Source: Aerococcus viridans
GTDB lineage: Bacteria; Bacillota; Bacilli; Lactobacillales; Aerococcaceae
Assembly (NCBI RefSeq): GCF_002083135.2
Contig: NZ_NBTM02000001.1
Location: forward strand, 1,860,001-1,924,000
DNA: 64,000 bases
Direction: 5' to 3'
Below are positions 19,057 to 29,395 of the stretch, one piece after another. Under the pieces are notes generated by a model. That model did no database searches. It saw only the letters and a program-made list of their open reading frames with translations, and was not told the DNA's origin. The translations under genes were made by a program, and so were the position numbers. How positions within the stretch are numbered: the stretch's first letter is position 1; every line of letters starts with the position of its first letter.

Positions 19057-19485
19057 TTACTGACATTCACTACAAAGTCCTTGTAATTCAATTGTATGGC
19101 TGACAAATTCACAGCCTGGTAATTGATCGGCGAAGAATGTCATGGGGCAAGAATTGATTGGAATCGTCTTGCCGCAATTTGTGCATATAAAATGATGATG
19201 GTGTCCTAAATGTGGATCACAGTGTTTTCTAAAGACCATCTCCCCGTTAACTTCAGAGGTTTCAAGGAAGTGGTGGTCTTCGAATAATTTTAAGTTACGA
19301 TAAATGGTATCGAATGAAATACCTGGATATAAGTTTTCTAATCGTTGTTGCACTTCTTTGGCGCTTAGAAAATAGGCCCCTTCTTCGTCAAAGACGTTTA
19401 ACATGTCAGCGCGTTTCTTGGTGTATTTAAAACCAGCTTCATGTAGGACTTGCATGGACTCGTCTACAAAATTCATAGTTATCAC
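19057..19485 (-). CDS. zur: Fur-family regulator, probably Zur
   Basis: Fur-type metal-dependent repressor of 142 residues. The winged helix includes YPGISFDTIYRNLKLFE. The metal region has HLGHHHHFICTNCGKT and a C-terminal CSEC, giving the CxxC pairs of the structural zinc site. The stretch ICTNCGKTIPINSCPM resembles Bacillus Zur more than Fur or PerR, hence the symbol. Zinc uptake genes would be the expected targets, but none is adjacent. The neighbour upstream is a ring-cleaving dioxygenase gene. Confidence 0.8.
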   Translation of the reverse strand: MITMNFVDESMQVLHEAGFKYTKKRADMLNVFDEEGAYFLSAKEVQQRLENLYPGISFDTIYRNLKLFEDHHFLETSEVNGEMVFRKHCDPHLGHHHHFICTNCGKTIPINSCPMTFFADQLPGCEFVSHTIELQGLCSECQ

Positions 19486-19516
19486 TCCAGTTCCTACTTA
19501 TTCTAACACGGATTGA

Positions 19517-20494
19517 TTACGATTTGAAGCCATAATCATTGGGCTGTGTTGTATCAAATTGACGGATTTGCGACTCAATATGCGCACGGTTTTCTTCTAA
19601 GAATGGTGGTAATGATAATGACTCACCTAAAGTTTCATATGGTTCGTCACCCATGAAACCTGGTCCATCAGTCGAGATTTCAATCAAGATGTCACCGATA
19701 CGTGCGTATAAAGCTTCAAAGAAGAAACGATCGACTAAACCTGAACTTGGTAGACCGATTTGTTGATACTTGTTGACCCAATGTTGGATGGCATCGTGGT
19801 CAGCGACACGAAATGATACGTGGTGAACTTCACCGTATCCTTGTAATCCAGGTGGTGTCACTAAGTCTTTACGTAAGATAACTTGACCACCGTTACCACC
19901 CTCGCCTACTTCATATAGGGCTTCTAGGCCATCGTCTGACAATTGTTTCATGCCATAGATTTGTTCAAGAATTTTCCCAAAGTCTTCATAATAAGATACT
20001 GAAATTTCGATTGGTCCTAATCCGTAAATCGCTTTGTCTTTTGGGACCGGACCATTTTTCCAAGGCTTACCAGCTGCAACACCCTCGTTATTTTCATCTG
20101 AGAAGATTTGTAGGCGTTGACCGTCAAAGTCTTCAAAGCGTAAAACTTTCTTACCGTAAACTTCTTTAATTTCTTCCGTCTTCACATCAAATGATTTCAA
20201 CCGTTCTTCGTAGTAAGCTAAGGCTGCATCATTTGGTACACGTAAGCCGATACGAGAAATTGAGTTTGTTCCATAGTAACCACTTGGCACGCCCGGGAAG
20301 TCAAAGAATGTTAAATCTGTACCCGCGTTTCCTTCATCATCTGAGAAGAAGGTATGGTAGGTGTGAATGTCATCTTGGTTAACTGTTTTCTTAACTAAAC
20401 GCATGCCCAAAACGCCTGCATAAAATTGATAGTTCTTTTCCGCGCTTGAAGTAATAGCTGTTACGTGGTGAATGCCTAATAAATCTGTTGACAT
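19517..20494 (-). CDS. ring-cleaving dioxygenase (VOC/glyoxalase fold, MhqO-like)
   Basis: The 325-residue protein has two vicinal-oxygen-chelate halves. The first starts LLGIHHVTAITSSAEKN, where His is a likely metal ligand, and the second carries GEVHHVSFRVAD. It matches the ring-cleaving dioxygenase family that includes Bacillus MhqO, involved in resistance to quinones and catechols. Translation starts at an ATG with AAAGGGAG nearby. The promoter region contains two TTTCGAATT motifs resembling MhqR-type operators. It is monocistronic in appearance, about 30 bases upstream of zur. Confidence 0.85.
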   Translation of the reverse strand: MSTDLLGIHHVTAITSSAEKNYQFYAGVLGMRLVKKTVNQDDIHTYHTFFSDDEGNAGTDLTFFDFPGVPSGYYGTNSISRIGLRVPNDAALAYYEERLKSFDVKTEEIKEVYGKKVLRFEDFDGQRLQIFSDENNEGVAAGKPWKNGPVPKDKAIYGLGPIEISVSYYEDFGKILEQIYGMKQLSDDGLEALYEVGEGGNGGQVILRKDLVTPPGLQGYGEVHHVSFRVADHDAIQHWVNKYQQIGLPSSGLVDRFFFEALYARIGDILIEISTDGPGFMGDEPYETLGESLSLPPFLEENRAHIESQIRQFDTTQPNDYGFKS

Positions 20495-20535
20495 AATTAT
20501 TGCTCCCTTTTAATGAAATATCTTTTAAGTTTTTA

Positions 20536-20586
20536 TATTTCGAATTAGTATTATTAATATATCATGTTTTTGTTTCGAATTCAAAG
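20536..20586 (-). promoter_or_regulatory. possible MarR/MhqR-type operator
   Basis: Two copies of TTTCGAATT occur upstream of the dioxygenase gene (from about 20538 and 20573), the second embedded in the near-palindrome TTTCGAATTCAAA. MhqR operators in Bacillus contain a similar CGAATTCG core. The regulator itself is not in the window. Confidence 0.4.
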
Positions 20587-20663
20587 TGTTTTTATCTTAG
20601 ATTCTTCTGACACATTATATATGATAGAATAAACTTAATATATAGATTATTGGAGGCAAAAAG

Positions 20664-21494
20664 ATGAGCCAAGACACACCACAAAAGCCAAAATATTTCC
20701 TGATTTCGGATGCAGTTGGATCGCTAGTGAATGATATTTTCCAAAGCGTGTCCGTTCAATTTCCATCCGTTGATTTTGATATCACCAATTATCCTTTCAT
20801 CCAACACGACGACATGCTGCTCCCCATTTTAAAACAGGCAAAAATTGAAAAAGCATCCATCGTTGCTTCTTTCATCAATAAAGACCTTAATAAAATTGCG
20901 GAAGATTATTGTGAAATGGCGGGGATTTTCTACTTGAATGTCCTTGACAAATTAATGGATCAGATTGTGAGTCAAACAAATGTGAAACCGTCCGGAAAAC
21001 CGGGTATTCGCCACCAACTTGACGATGAATACTACAAACGAATTGAGGCCTTAGAGTTTGCTGTCAATAACGATGACGGCCAACAACCTAAACGCTTTAT
21101 CGACGCGGATATCGTTTTATTAGGGATTTCTAGAACGTCTAAAACGCCATTAAGTATGTATCTTGCGAATATGGGTTATAAGGTGGCCAACCTGCCGTTA
21201 GTCCCAGAATCTAGGATCCCAGATATTATTTATGAAATTGAGCGGTCAAAAATTATTGGTTTGACCAATGACGTCAATGTTTTAAATAAATTTCGTCGCG
21301 AACGTATGCGGTCATATGGGATTGAAAATGCCAGTCTGTATACAGATGATGCCCGCATTGAAAAAGAATTGGCCTACGCCAACAAACTATACGAAGAGTT
21401 GAATTGTCCAGTCATCAACGTCGCTGACCGGTCAATTGAAGAAACTGCCACTTTAATCATCATGTTCTTCAACTCAAGAAAAACTCCAGGGTGA
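20664..21494 (+). CDS. pyruvate phosphate dikinase / PEP synthase regulatory protein
   Basis: DUF299 family bifunctional kinase/pyrophosphorylase that inactivates PPDK or PEP synthase by ADP-dependent threonine phosphorylation and reverses it. The 276 residues include the N-terminal LISDAVGSLVNDI and the P-loop-like GISRTSKTPLSMYLAN near 154, then RMRSYG. GGAGG precedes the ATG at 20664. It is the only plus-strand gene in this section. The target enzyme gene is not in the window. Confidence 0.9.
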   Translation: MSQDTPQKPKYFLISDAVGSLVNDIFQSVSVQFPSVDFDITNYPFIQHDDMLLPILKQAKIEKASIVASFINKDLNKIAEDYCEMAGIFYLNVLDKLMDQIVSQTNVKPSGKPGIRHQLDDEYYKRIEALEFAVNNDDGQQPKRFIDADIVLLGISRTSKTPLSMYLANMGYKVANLPLVPESRIPDIIYEIERSKIIGLTNDVNVLNKFRRERMRSYGIENASLYTDDARIEKELAYANKLYEELNCPVINVADRSIEETATLIIMFFNSRKTPG

Positions 21495-21496
21495 GA

Positions 21497-21591
21497 GAGC
21501 CGACGTTCAGACAGGATCATTGGAAATTTAAGGCAGTAGATGGCGAAGTCAGCTACAACTTAAACTGAAATGCATTCCTGTCTGGAGGCTC
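21497..21591. other. large imperfect palindrome after the dikinase regulator gene
   Basis: GAGCC plus CAGACAGGA (21497-21516) pair with TCCTGTCTG plus GGCTC (21576-21591). Inside, TTTAAG (21527-21532) pairs with CTTAAA (21559-21564) and GTAG with CTAC. There is no T-run, so it is not a simple terminator. It may be an intergenic repeat or a structured 3' end. Confidence 0.5.
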
Positions 21592-21645
21592 AAACCCGAC
21601 TAGGGTGAGAACGAGACCGCTCAGCTTAAAATAATACTATAAAAT

Positions 21646-21684
21646 AAAAAAACAGCGCCATGCTTGTCATGAGCGCTGTTTTTC
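21646..21684. terminator. bidirectional terminator, end of pyr operon
   Basis: AAACAGCGC (near 21650-21658) pairs with GCGCTGTTT (near 21673-21681), flanked by A- and T-runs. It ends pyrD on the minus strand and the plus-strand regulator transcript. Confidence 0.85.
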
Positions 21685-21691
21685 AATGTAT

Positions 21692-22636
<945 letters not shown>

Positions 22637-22645
22637 TTACTTGGA

Positions 22646-23926
22646 TTATTTTTGCTCGTAAACAACTTCCCCTTGGAAAACGGTCAAGGCACACATACCG
22701 TACACTTCTTCACCGTTGAATGGCGTAACTTGTGATTTTGACAAGTAGTCAGCAGGATCAATTGTATAAGCTTGGTCTAAGTCGAAAACGGCAATATCTG
22801 CTGGACTGTCAACTGCGAGTATAGCAGGTGTTAAACCGAAAACTGCTGTCGGTGCAGTTGCCATTTTTTCTAATAAAAATGCTAGCGATATTATGCCAGT
22901 TTTTACAAAGTTTGTGTACATCACTGCGAAAGCCGTTTCAATACCCACAATCCCAAATGGTGAATGCATAAAACCGTTCGCCTTTTCAGCTAAGGTATGG
23001 GGTGCGTGGTCAGTTGCGATCATGTCTAAAGTCCCGTCTAAAAGCCCTTCTAATAAAGCTGCTTGGTCTTCTTCCCCGCGTAAAGGTGGGTTCATCTTGT
23101 ATGTTGCGTCATCTGAAGGAATATCCAGTTCATTTAAGATTAAGTGATGAGGTGCCACTTCGGCTGTTACATGTACACCGCGTGCTTTGCCGTCGCGAAT
23201 TGCAGCAACAGATGCTTTAGTAGATACATGACAAACGTGGTAATGAACGCCAGTTTCTTCCGCTAAATGGATATCACGGGCAATTTGGCTTGATTCAGTT
23301 GCGTTCAATATACCAGGTAAGCCTAATTCCTTGTTTTTAATCCCTTCATGCATCACGCCACCAAACAATAGACTTTCGTCTTCCGTATGGGCAACGATTG
23401 GCTTACCTACACGTGCCGCTTCTTTCATAGCCAAGTACATAGTGCCGGCTGTTTGAACCCCAAACCCGTCATTGGTAAAGGCAAAGGCTTCTGGCATATT
23501 TTCCATGTCGACTAAGTCATCTGATTTAAGGTTACCTGTAATTGGTGCATATTGTAAGACTTCAATAACTGCATCTTGGTCAATCAATTCTTGGATAGCT
23601 GTTAATTTTTCTGGCGTATCAGGTGCTGGATTCAAGTTAGGCATGGCTGCAACGCGAGTAAATCCACCCCGAGCTGCTGCTCGACTACCAGTTAAAATGG
23701 TTTCTTTATCTTCAAAACCTGGTTGGCGGAAGTGAACATGGACATCTGTCAATCCTGGTGTGACTAATTTCCCCGCCACATCAATCACCTGGTCAGTATC
23801 CGCAACGTCGAAATCTAATTGCTCGCTAACTGCGACAATCTTTTTGCCGTCAATTTTTAAATGAACGTCTACTAGTTGACTATCTTTTGTAACCTGTTTA
23901 CCATTTGTGATTATTAAGCTCATCAT
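22646..23926 (-). CDS. pyrC: dihydroorotase
   Basis: It closes N-carbamoyl-aspartate to dihydroorotate. The 426-residue amidohydrolase has the zinc motif DVHVHFRQPG near residue 60, further metal ligands in VAHTEDE and YHVCHVST, and the catalytic Asp in MIATDHAPH. It fits class I dihydroorotases of Firmicutes. Two adjacent ATG codons can serve as start. The 5' end overlaps pyrB by 29 bases, indicating coupling within the pyr operon. Confidence 0.95.
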   Translation of the reverse strand: MMSLIITNGKQVTKDSQLVDVHLKIDGKKIVAVSEQLDFDVADTDQVIDVAGKLVTPGLTDVHVHFRQPGFEDKETILTGSRAAARGGFTRVAAMPNLNPAPDTPEKLTAIQELIDQDAVIEVLQYAPITGNLKSDDLVDMENMPEAFAFTNDGFGVQTAGTMYLAMKEAARVGKPIVAHTEDESLLFGGVMHEGIKNKELGLPGILNATESSQIARDIHLAEETGVHYHVCHVSTKASVAAIRDGKARGVHVTAEVAPHHLILNELDIPSDDATYKMNPPLRGEEDQAALLEGLLDGTLDMIATDHAPHTLAEKANGFMHSPFGIVGIETAFAVMYTNFVKTGIISLAFLLEKMATAPTAVFGLTPAILAVDSPADIAVFDLDQAYTIDPADYLSKSQVTPFNGEEVYGMCALTVFQGEVVYEQK

Positions 23927-24809
23927 ATCTTCCTTTCAATACCCATTCCAAAATTGCAATACGCGCATATACCCCGTTGGACATTTGTGAAACAATCCGA
24001 CTCTTCTCGCATTCGATCAATTCATCCGCAATTTCCACGTCCCGGTTAACTGGTGCTGGGTGCATGATAATGGCGTGGTCTTTCATGGTTTGGAATCGTT
24101 CACGCGTTAAACCGAATTGTTCATGGTAGTCTGCCTTTTCAAAAGGCTTGTCCCCGTTTGGATGGCGTTCCAATTGAACCCTCAACATCATCACGACATC
24201 AGCCCTTTTCACAGCGTCGTCAACTGACATCCACTCACCATATTTTTCATAACGCTTATCAAAGTATTGGTCTGGCCCAGCAAAAATGACATTCGCCCCT
24301 AGTTGATTTAGCATCATCATATTAGAAACGGCTACCCTTGAGTACATGATATCACCAATAATAGCGATATTTAGGTCTCTAAAATCACCGAATTCTTCGT
24401 AAATAGTCATAATATCAAGTAAAGATTGGGATGGATGTTGACCTGCTCCTGAACCCGCGTTAACCACCTGCACATCAAGGTTAACCAGTTGGTCAGGATA
24501 GTTAGCGTCAGGATGGCGGATAACCACAACGTCGGCCCCGATTGCTTGCATGGTCAAGACTGAGTCGTATAAAGACTCCCCTTTATTAACAGATGACGTT
24601 GTTACGTCAAAATTCATCTGATGCATGCCAATTTTGTGTTCAGCCATCTCAAAACTCATTTTAGTTCGCGTTGAATTTTCAAAGAACATATTGACGATCG
24701 TTCGGTCGCTCTTAAAGCTGTCCCGTCCATGTTTAAAGTCAGACGCTCGCCTCACTAACATCATAAATTCTTCATTGGTAAATTGTTCTACAGATAAGAA
24801 ATGTCGCAT
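23898..24809 (-). CDS. pyrB: aspartate carbamoyltransferase catalytic subunit
   Basis: It condenses carbamoyl phosphate with aspartate, the committed pyrimidine step. The carbamoyl-phosphate motif FFENSTRTKMSFE is at about 43-55, and QHPSQSLLD and HPAPVNR follow. The 303 residues match the catalytic chain; no PyrI regulatory chain is present, as expected in Firmicutes. It follows the second PyrR attenuator. Confidence 0.96.
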   Translation of the reverse strand: MRHFLSVEQFTNEEFMMLVRRASDFKHGRDSFKSDRTIVNMFFENSTRTKMSFEMAEHKIGMHQMNFDVTTSSVNKGESLYDSVLTMQAIGADVVVIRHPDANYPDQLVNLDVQVVNAGSGAGQHPSQSLLDIMTIYEEFGDFRDLNIAIIGDIMYSRVAVSNMMMLNQLGANVIFAGPDQYFDKRYEKYGEWMSVDDAVKRADVVMMLRVQLERHPNGDKPFEKADYHEQFGLTRERFQTMKDHAIIMHPAPVNRDVEIADELIECEKSRIVSQMSNGVYARIAILEWVLKGRYDELNNHKW

Positions 24810-24832
24810 TCATATACCTACTTTCATCGAAA

Positions 24833-24937
24833 AAAGTGCTTGCAGATCCAAGTCTACAAGCACTTCGCTAGGTGAATACACTGGTACCACAAAAACCAGT
24901 TCACATAGAAAAATTACTTGTAGCCTCTCGGACCCAC
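24833..24937 (-). promoter_or_regulatory. PyrR attenuator between pyrR and pyrB
   Basis: The leader RNA contains GGTCCGAGAGGCT (complement at 24919-24935), a match to the PyrR-binding loop consensus ARUCCNGNGAGGYU. It is followed by an alternative hairpin with ACTGG/CCAGT and a terminator, AAGTGCTTG with CAAGCACTT (24834-24842 and 24857-24865), plus a T-run. UMP-bound PyrR should stabilise the anti-antiterminator and stop transcription before pyrB. Confidence 0.92.
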
Positions 24938-24956
24938 TTAAAGCAATACACTACGC

Positions 24957-25484
<528 letters not shown>

Positions 25485-25491
25485 TTAAGTA

Positions 25492-25596
25492 AGAAAAAAG
25501 ACTACTTCCCTGCTTGCGTGCGCAAAAAGAAGTAGTCTTTCCCCATTCGGTTAAAAACTAGACGTGTCATGCCTTCTTCGTCTCTCTGGACGCAAG
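25492..25596 (-). promoter_or_regulatory. PyrR attenuator upstream of pyrR
   Basis: The minus-strand leader holds GCGTCCAGAGAGACGAAG (complement near 25576-25593), a good PyrR-binding loop. The terminator stem pairs 25498-25508 with 25529-25539 (AAGACTACTTC with GAAGTAGTCTT) and is followed by a T-run. Confidence 0.9.
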
Positions 25597-25698
25597 TTAA
25601 AGGTTTTCATTTATTTTCATTATTATAACGCACCTAACATAAAAATCAAGCGTTATTCAATGGGTGCGAGAAGCGGCGTGGTTTTCATTAGCAATGTA

Positions 25699-25736
25699 AC
25701 ACAAAAGGTGTAGCGTTTCATCTACACCTTTTGTCA
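25699..25736 (-). terminator. sppA-RDD operon terminator
   Basis: A perfect 13-bp stem (25701-25713 with 25722-25734) stands just past the stop codon of the RDD gene. Confidence 0.75.
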
Positions 25737-25740
25737 ATTA

Positions 25741-26403
25741 TTAAATCGCGTTTTCTTCAAATAACATGGCAAATTGTCCTAGTGAAATGACATTTGTATC
25801 TGTAAAGTAATCCATGAAATTTTGACGTTTGTTTGAGAAGACAACCATCAAACCTAAAAACGGAATTGTCGTTAAAATGACTTTTCCTAAACCTTCACGA
25901 ACCAGACAAGTCATAAAAGATAACTTGTATTGTTTGTTGGTTACAACTTGAAGACCTAATAAACCTTTGCCAATCGTTTGGCCATTGGTAAAGAATGTTG
26001 ACAAGGTAAAGTAGGCAATTAAGACAAATTGATCGACTAGGAAAGTTGCTGCAGCTGGTAATGTGCTATAAGTACCTTGTGTTACTGCATTTAAAACACC
26101 TGTAACTAGTAAACGTAGGGCATATACCATCAGTAAATCGATTAAGAAGGCAACCAAACGAATCCAGAAACCGCCATATAGATTACGAGCATAGCCTGAA
26201 GCAATATCTGATTCTAGGTTACGGCGATAATTTGAAAAGATTTCTTGCGGCGAAGCCTGCAAAGATTTAATCTTTCGTTCGCGACGTTTTTCTTTAAAAT
26301 CTGTTTCAACTGACCCTTCATAAAGACGTTCATTTAGCTTTGGCAATTCAACACTTTCTAGATTGTCCTTAGCTTTTCTACGACGTTTAAACATCTTATT
26401 CAC
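25741..26403 (-). CDS. RDD family membrane protein
   Basis: 220 residues: a basic N-terminal cytoplasmic part of about 80 residues, then GGFWIRLVAFLIDLLMVYALRL, the RDD signature with the membrane helix holding Arg and Asp, and two further hydrophobic segments (around 120-145 and 180-195). The function of RDD proteins is mostly unknown; some are linked to Na+/H+ exchange. It overlaps the sppA stop by eight bases, so a role near SppA in membrane protein turnover is possible but inferred only from context. Confidence 0.85.
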   Translation of the reverse strand: MNKMFKRRRKAKDNLESVELPKLNERLYEGSVETDFKEKRRERKIKSLQASPQEIFSNYRRNLESDIASGYARNLYGGFWIRLVAFLIDLLMVYALRLLVTGVLNAVTQGTYSTLPAAATFLVDQFVLIAYFTLSTFFTNGQTIGKGLLGLQVVTNKQYKLSFMTCLVREGLGKVILTTIPFLGLMVVFSNKRQNFMDYFTDTNVISLGQFAMLFEENAI

Positions 26404-27421
26404 CTCCGTACATGTAATAGAATTGAGGTGTTGAGGTATCTTCTAAAACCTCTAAAATTTGCGTCATCTCATCCGCTGTATTGGTTTCTGATTGACCAGT
26501 AAATAAGTTTTTCTCAGCTAATAGTGACATAAAATCAGTCATCCATGAGGTAGCAGATGTAGGTGTATAGTTCATAACGGTAGCTGTTTCAAGGTTGTTG
26601 TCAGCTCTTAAGGCTGCTAAAGCATCTTCCTCATAGCCAATTTGGTCAGCTAAGCCATTTTCCACGGCTTGACTTCCTGAATAAATACGGCCATCAGCTA
26701 ATTTTTTCACGTCATCAGTTGACATACCGCGACCATTTGCTACGATTTCGACAAAACGGCTGTATTTCTCTTGAATGAAAGAATTTAAGACGTCTTTTTC
26801 TTCATCAGAAGCGCCTCTAAATGATGAACCCATATCTTTCAATGCGCCTGATTTATAGGTATCCATAGATAACCCATGCTCTTCCATAAAGCCTGAGAAG
26901 TTCGGCACTTGTATGATGACACCAATTGAACCAGTAGTTGTTTCACTATCCGTATAGATTTGGTCACCAACCATTGAAATCATATAACCACCTGAAGCAG
27001 CCATTTGCCCCATAGAAACATAAATTGGGATTTCACGGCTTTCTTTTAAATCAAGTAAGGCATTATATAATTCTGTACTTTCGTATACCCCACCACCTGG
27101 TGAATTGACGGTTAATAATAGTGCTTGAACGTCATCATTTTCTTTAATTTCTTCAATAGAATCCAGGATACCTTGGTAATCCATCCCTTCAGAAAAAGAA
27201 CCTGACCCAGAGTTGTCCGCAATCGTTCCATCGACTTCTAACACCGCTACCTGACGGTTTGCGTCCCCTGCTTCAATAATATTTTGCGCGCTTGAAAAGG
27301 CATTTGATCCTTCAGAAAGCAAATTATTGATATTGGTTTGGCTAGTCAATTGGCTACCAAAAGCACCCAGTGCGAGGATAATAACAGCAACAATTGCTAA
27401 TATCCATGATTTTTTACTCAT
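26396..27421 (-). CDS. sppA: signal peptide peptidase SppA
   Basis: Membrane-anchored serine protease that degrades cleaved signal peptides. A single N-terminal membrane segment (about 5-22) precedes the S49 domain. The Ser/Lys dyad is predicted as Ser143 (MAASGGY) and Lys195 (SGALKDMG), the same spacing as in the Bacillus short form; NSPGGGVYES lies near 106. The 341 residues are normal. AGGAGGATTAAGTTA precedes the ATG. A 14-bp inverted repeat spans the promoter region. Confidence 0.93.
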   Translation of the reverse strand: MSKKSWILAIVAVIILALGAFGSQLTSQTNINNLLSEGSNAFSSAQNIIEAGDANRQVAVLEVDGTIADNSGSGSFSEGMDYQGILDSIEEIKENDDVQALLLTVNSPGGGVYESTELYNALLDLKESREIPIYVSMGQMAASGGYMISMVGDQIYTDSETTTGSIGVIIQVPNFSGFMEEHGLSMDTYKSGALKDMGSSFRGASDEEKDVLNSFIQEKYSRFVEIVANGRGMSTDDVKKLADGRIYSGSQAVENGLADQIGYEEDALAALRADNNLETATVMNYTPTSATSWMTDFMSLLAEKNLFTGQSETNTADEMTQILEVLEDTSTPQFYYMYGGE

Positions 27422-27447
27422 TAACTTAATCCTCCTCCAAATAAAAA

Positions 27448-27494
27448 AGTAAATATATGTCTAAGTATATTCTACCATACGACATATATTTACT
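27448..27494. repeat. 14-bp inverted repeat upstream of sppA
   Basis: AGTAAATATATGTC at 27448-27461 is repeated exactly in inverse at 27481-27494 with 19 bases between. It lies 27 bases before the sppA start and covers the likely promoter (TAGAATATACT on the minus strand in the spacer). It could be an operator for a dimeric regulator or a 5' UTR stem. Confidence 0.6.
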
Positions 27495-27540
27495 CTTCAA
27501 GATTATTAGATATGACAATTCAAGTTTCCGATGATCATTA

Positions 27541-27568
27541 AAAAAATGGCCCTGAGGCCATTTTTTTA
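27541..27568. terminator. terminator of the hisS-aspS transcript
   Basis: AAAAATGGCC pairs with GGCCATTTTT around CTGA, with A- and T-runs on both sides, immediately past the aspS stop. Confidence 0.85.
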
Positions 27569-27571
27569 TAC

Positions 27572-29341
27572 TTAATCAAAATCAATTGTAGTGACTGATA
27601 GTGATAATTCTTCTAATTGTTGTTCTGATACTTGGCTTGGTGCTTCTGTTAGTGGGTCAAATGCACGACCATTTTTAGGGAAGGCAATCACTTCACGGAT
27701 GTTTTCTTCACCAGCTAATAACATTACTAAACGGTCTAGACCTAAAGCTAATCCGCCGTGTGGTGGGAAACCGTAGTCTAAAGCATTTAATAGGAAACCG
27801 AACTGAGAAGTTGCAGATTCTTCTGTAAAGCCTAAAGCTTTGAACATTTGCATTTGCATTTCTTTTTGGTAGATACGTAATGATCCGCCACCGATTTCGT
27901 AACCATTTAAAACGATATCGTAAGCTTGCGCGTATACGTCTTCTGGGTTTTCAGCTAATTTATCCACGTCTTCCTCGTTAGGCATAGTGAATGGGTGATG
28001 CATTGCGTTGAAGCGTTTTGTATCTTCATCATACTCAAGTAACGGCCAGTTTGTTACCCATAGGAAGTTGAATTGGTTTTTGTCCATTAAGTCTAATTCG
28101 CGACCGAATTTCAAACGGATTTCAGATAATGATTGGTTTACAACTGACTCTTTATCTGCAACGAATACTAAGACGTCACCAGTTTCAGCTTGTAAACGGT
28201 CCATTAATGGTGCAGGATTGTCTTTAAAGAATTTACCAATTGGACCAGATAAACCTTCGTCAGTCACTTTAATCCAAGCCACACCTTTAGCACCGTATGT
28301 AGAAGCAAATGGTGTTAAGTTATCCAAGTCTTTACGAGAGTAATTGTCACCAGCACCTTTGATATTGATAGCTTTAACGATGCCACCTTTTTCAATTGCT
28401 TGGTTGAATACTTTAAATTCATATTGGTCAACGATATCAGAAATTTCCACTAATTCTAAACCAAAACGAGTATCTGGCTTGTCGTTACCGTAACGTGCCA
28501 TTGCATCGTCATAAGTAATGATTGGGAAGTTTTCAGTGATATCAATGTTTTTAGTGCGTTTCACAACTGTTTTCAACATACCTTCAACTAAATCACGAAT
28601 TTCTTCTTGTGTTAGGAAAGTTGTTTCTAAATCGATTTGCGTAAATTCTGGTTGACGGTCTCCACGTAAATCTTCATCACGGAAACAACGAACAACTTGG
28701 TAGTAACGGTCCATACCGGCAGACATCAACAATTGTTTAAATAATTGTGGAGATTGCGGTAATGCATAGAATTCACCTGGATGTACACGAGATGGTACTA
28801 AGTAGTCACGCGCACCCTCTGGCGTAGATTTTGTTAAGTAAGGTGTTTCTACTTCGATAAATTCTTGATCATCTAAGTAACGATGGATTGTTGATACTAC
28901 TTGATGACGTAATTTCATGTTGTTCGCCATTTTTGGACGACGTAAATCTACGTAACGGTATTTCATACGAATTTCGTCGTTTACATCAATGTCATCTTCA
29001 ACTGGGAATGGTGGTGTTTTTGAAATGTTTAAGATTGTTAAATCAGAAACCATTACTTCAATGTCCCCAGTTTTAATTTTTGGGTTCGCTAATCCTTCAC
29101 CACGTAAAACAACTTCACCAGTTACCTCAATCACGTACTCAGAACGTAAACGTTCAGCCTCAGCGAATTGGTTGCCTAAGTTTTCAACGTTGAATACAGC
29201 TTGAACGATACCCTCGCGGTCGCGTAAATCAACAAAGATTACCCCACCTAGGTCACGACGTTTTTGTACCCATCCTTTTAATGTTACAGTTTGTCCAACG
29301 AATTCGTTAGACACATTTCCACAATACACACTACGTTGCAT
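27572..29341 (-). CDS. aspS: aspartyl-tRNA synthetase
   Basis: Class II synthetase of 589 residues. An N-terminal OB anticodon-binding domain ([22 protein letters not shown]) leads to the catalytic core with FIEVETPYL (motif 1), [24 protein letters not shown] (motif 2 region), the bacterial GAD insert, and [14 protein letters not shown] (motif 3). Downstream of hisS with a 54-base gap and no own T-box or terminator, so it is probably controlled by the hisS T-box. Confidence 0.97.
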   Translation of the reverse strand: MQRSVYCGNVSNEFVGQTVTLKGWVQKRRDLGGVIFVDLRDREGIVQAVFNVENLGNQFAEAERLRSEYVIEVTGEVVLRGEGLANPKIKTGDIEVMVSDLTILNISKTPPFPVEDDIDVNDEIRMKYRYVDLRRPKMANNMKLRHQVVSTIHRYLDDQEFIEVETPYLTKSTPEGARDYLVPSRVHPGEFYALPQSPQLFKQLLMSAGMDRYYQVVRCFRDEDLRGDRQPEFTQIDLETTFLTQEEIRDLVEGMLKTVVKRTKNIDITENFPIITYDDAMARYGNDKPDTRFGLELVEISDIVDQYEFKVFNQAIEKGGIVKAINIKGAGDNYSRKDLDNLTPFASTYGAKGVAWIKVTDEGLSGPIGKFFKDNPAPLMDRLQAETGDVLVFVADKESVVNQSLSEIRLKFGRELDLMDKNQFNFLWVTNWPLLEYDEDTKRFNAMHHPFTMPNEEDVDKLAENPEDVYAQAYDIVLNGYEIGGGSLRIYQKEMQMQMFKALGFTEESATSQFGFLLNALDYGFPPHGGLALGLDRLVMLLAGEENIREVIAFPKNGRAFDPLTEAPSQVSEQQLEELSLSVTTIDFD

Positions 29342-29395
29342 TATATGCAGCTCCTTTTATTTTAAATTACTTTTCTCTATTTTTAAAAATGACTA

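Noticed and set aside
24833-24937. The hairpins before pyrB as a T-box
   Set aside because: No T-box sequence (GGTGGNACCGCG type) is present; the TCCGAGAGGCT loop is a PyrR site.
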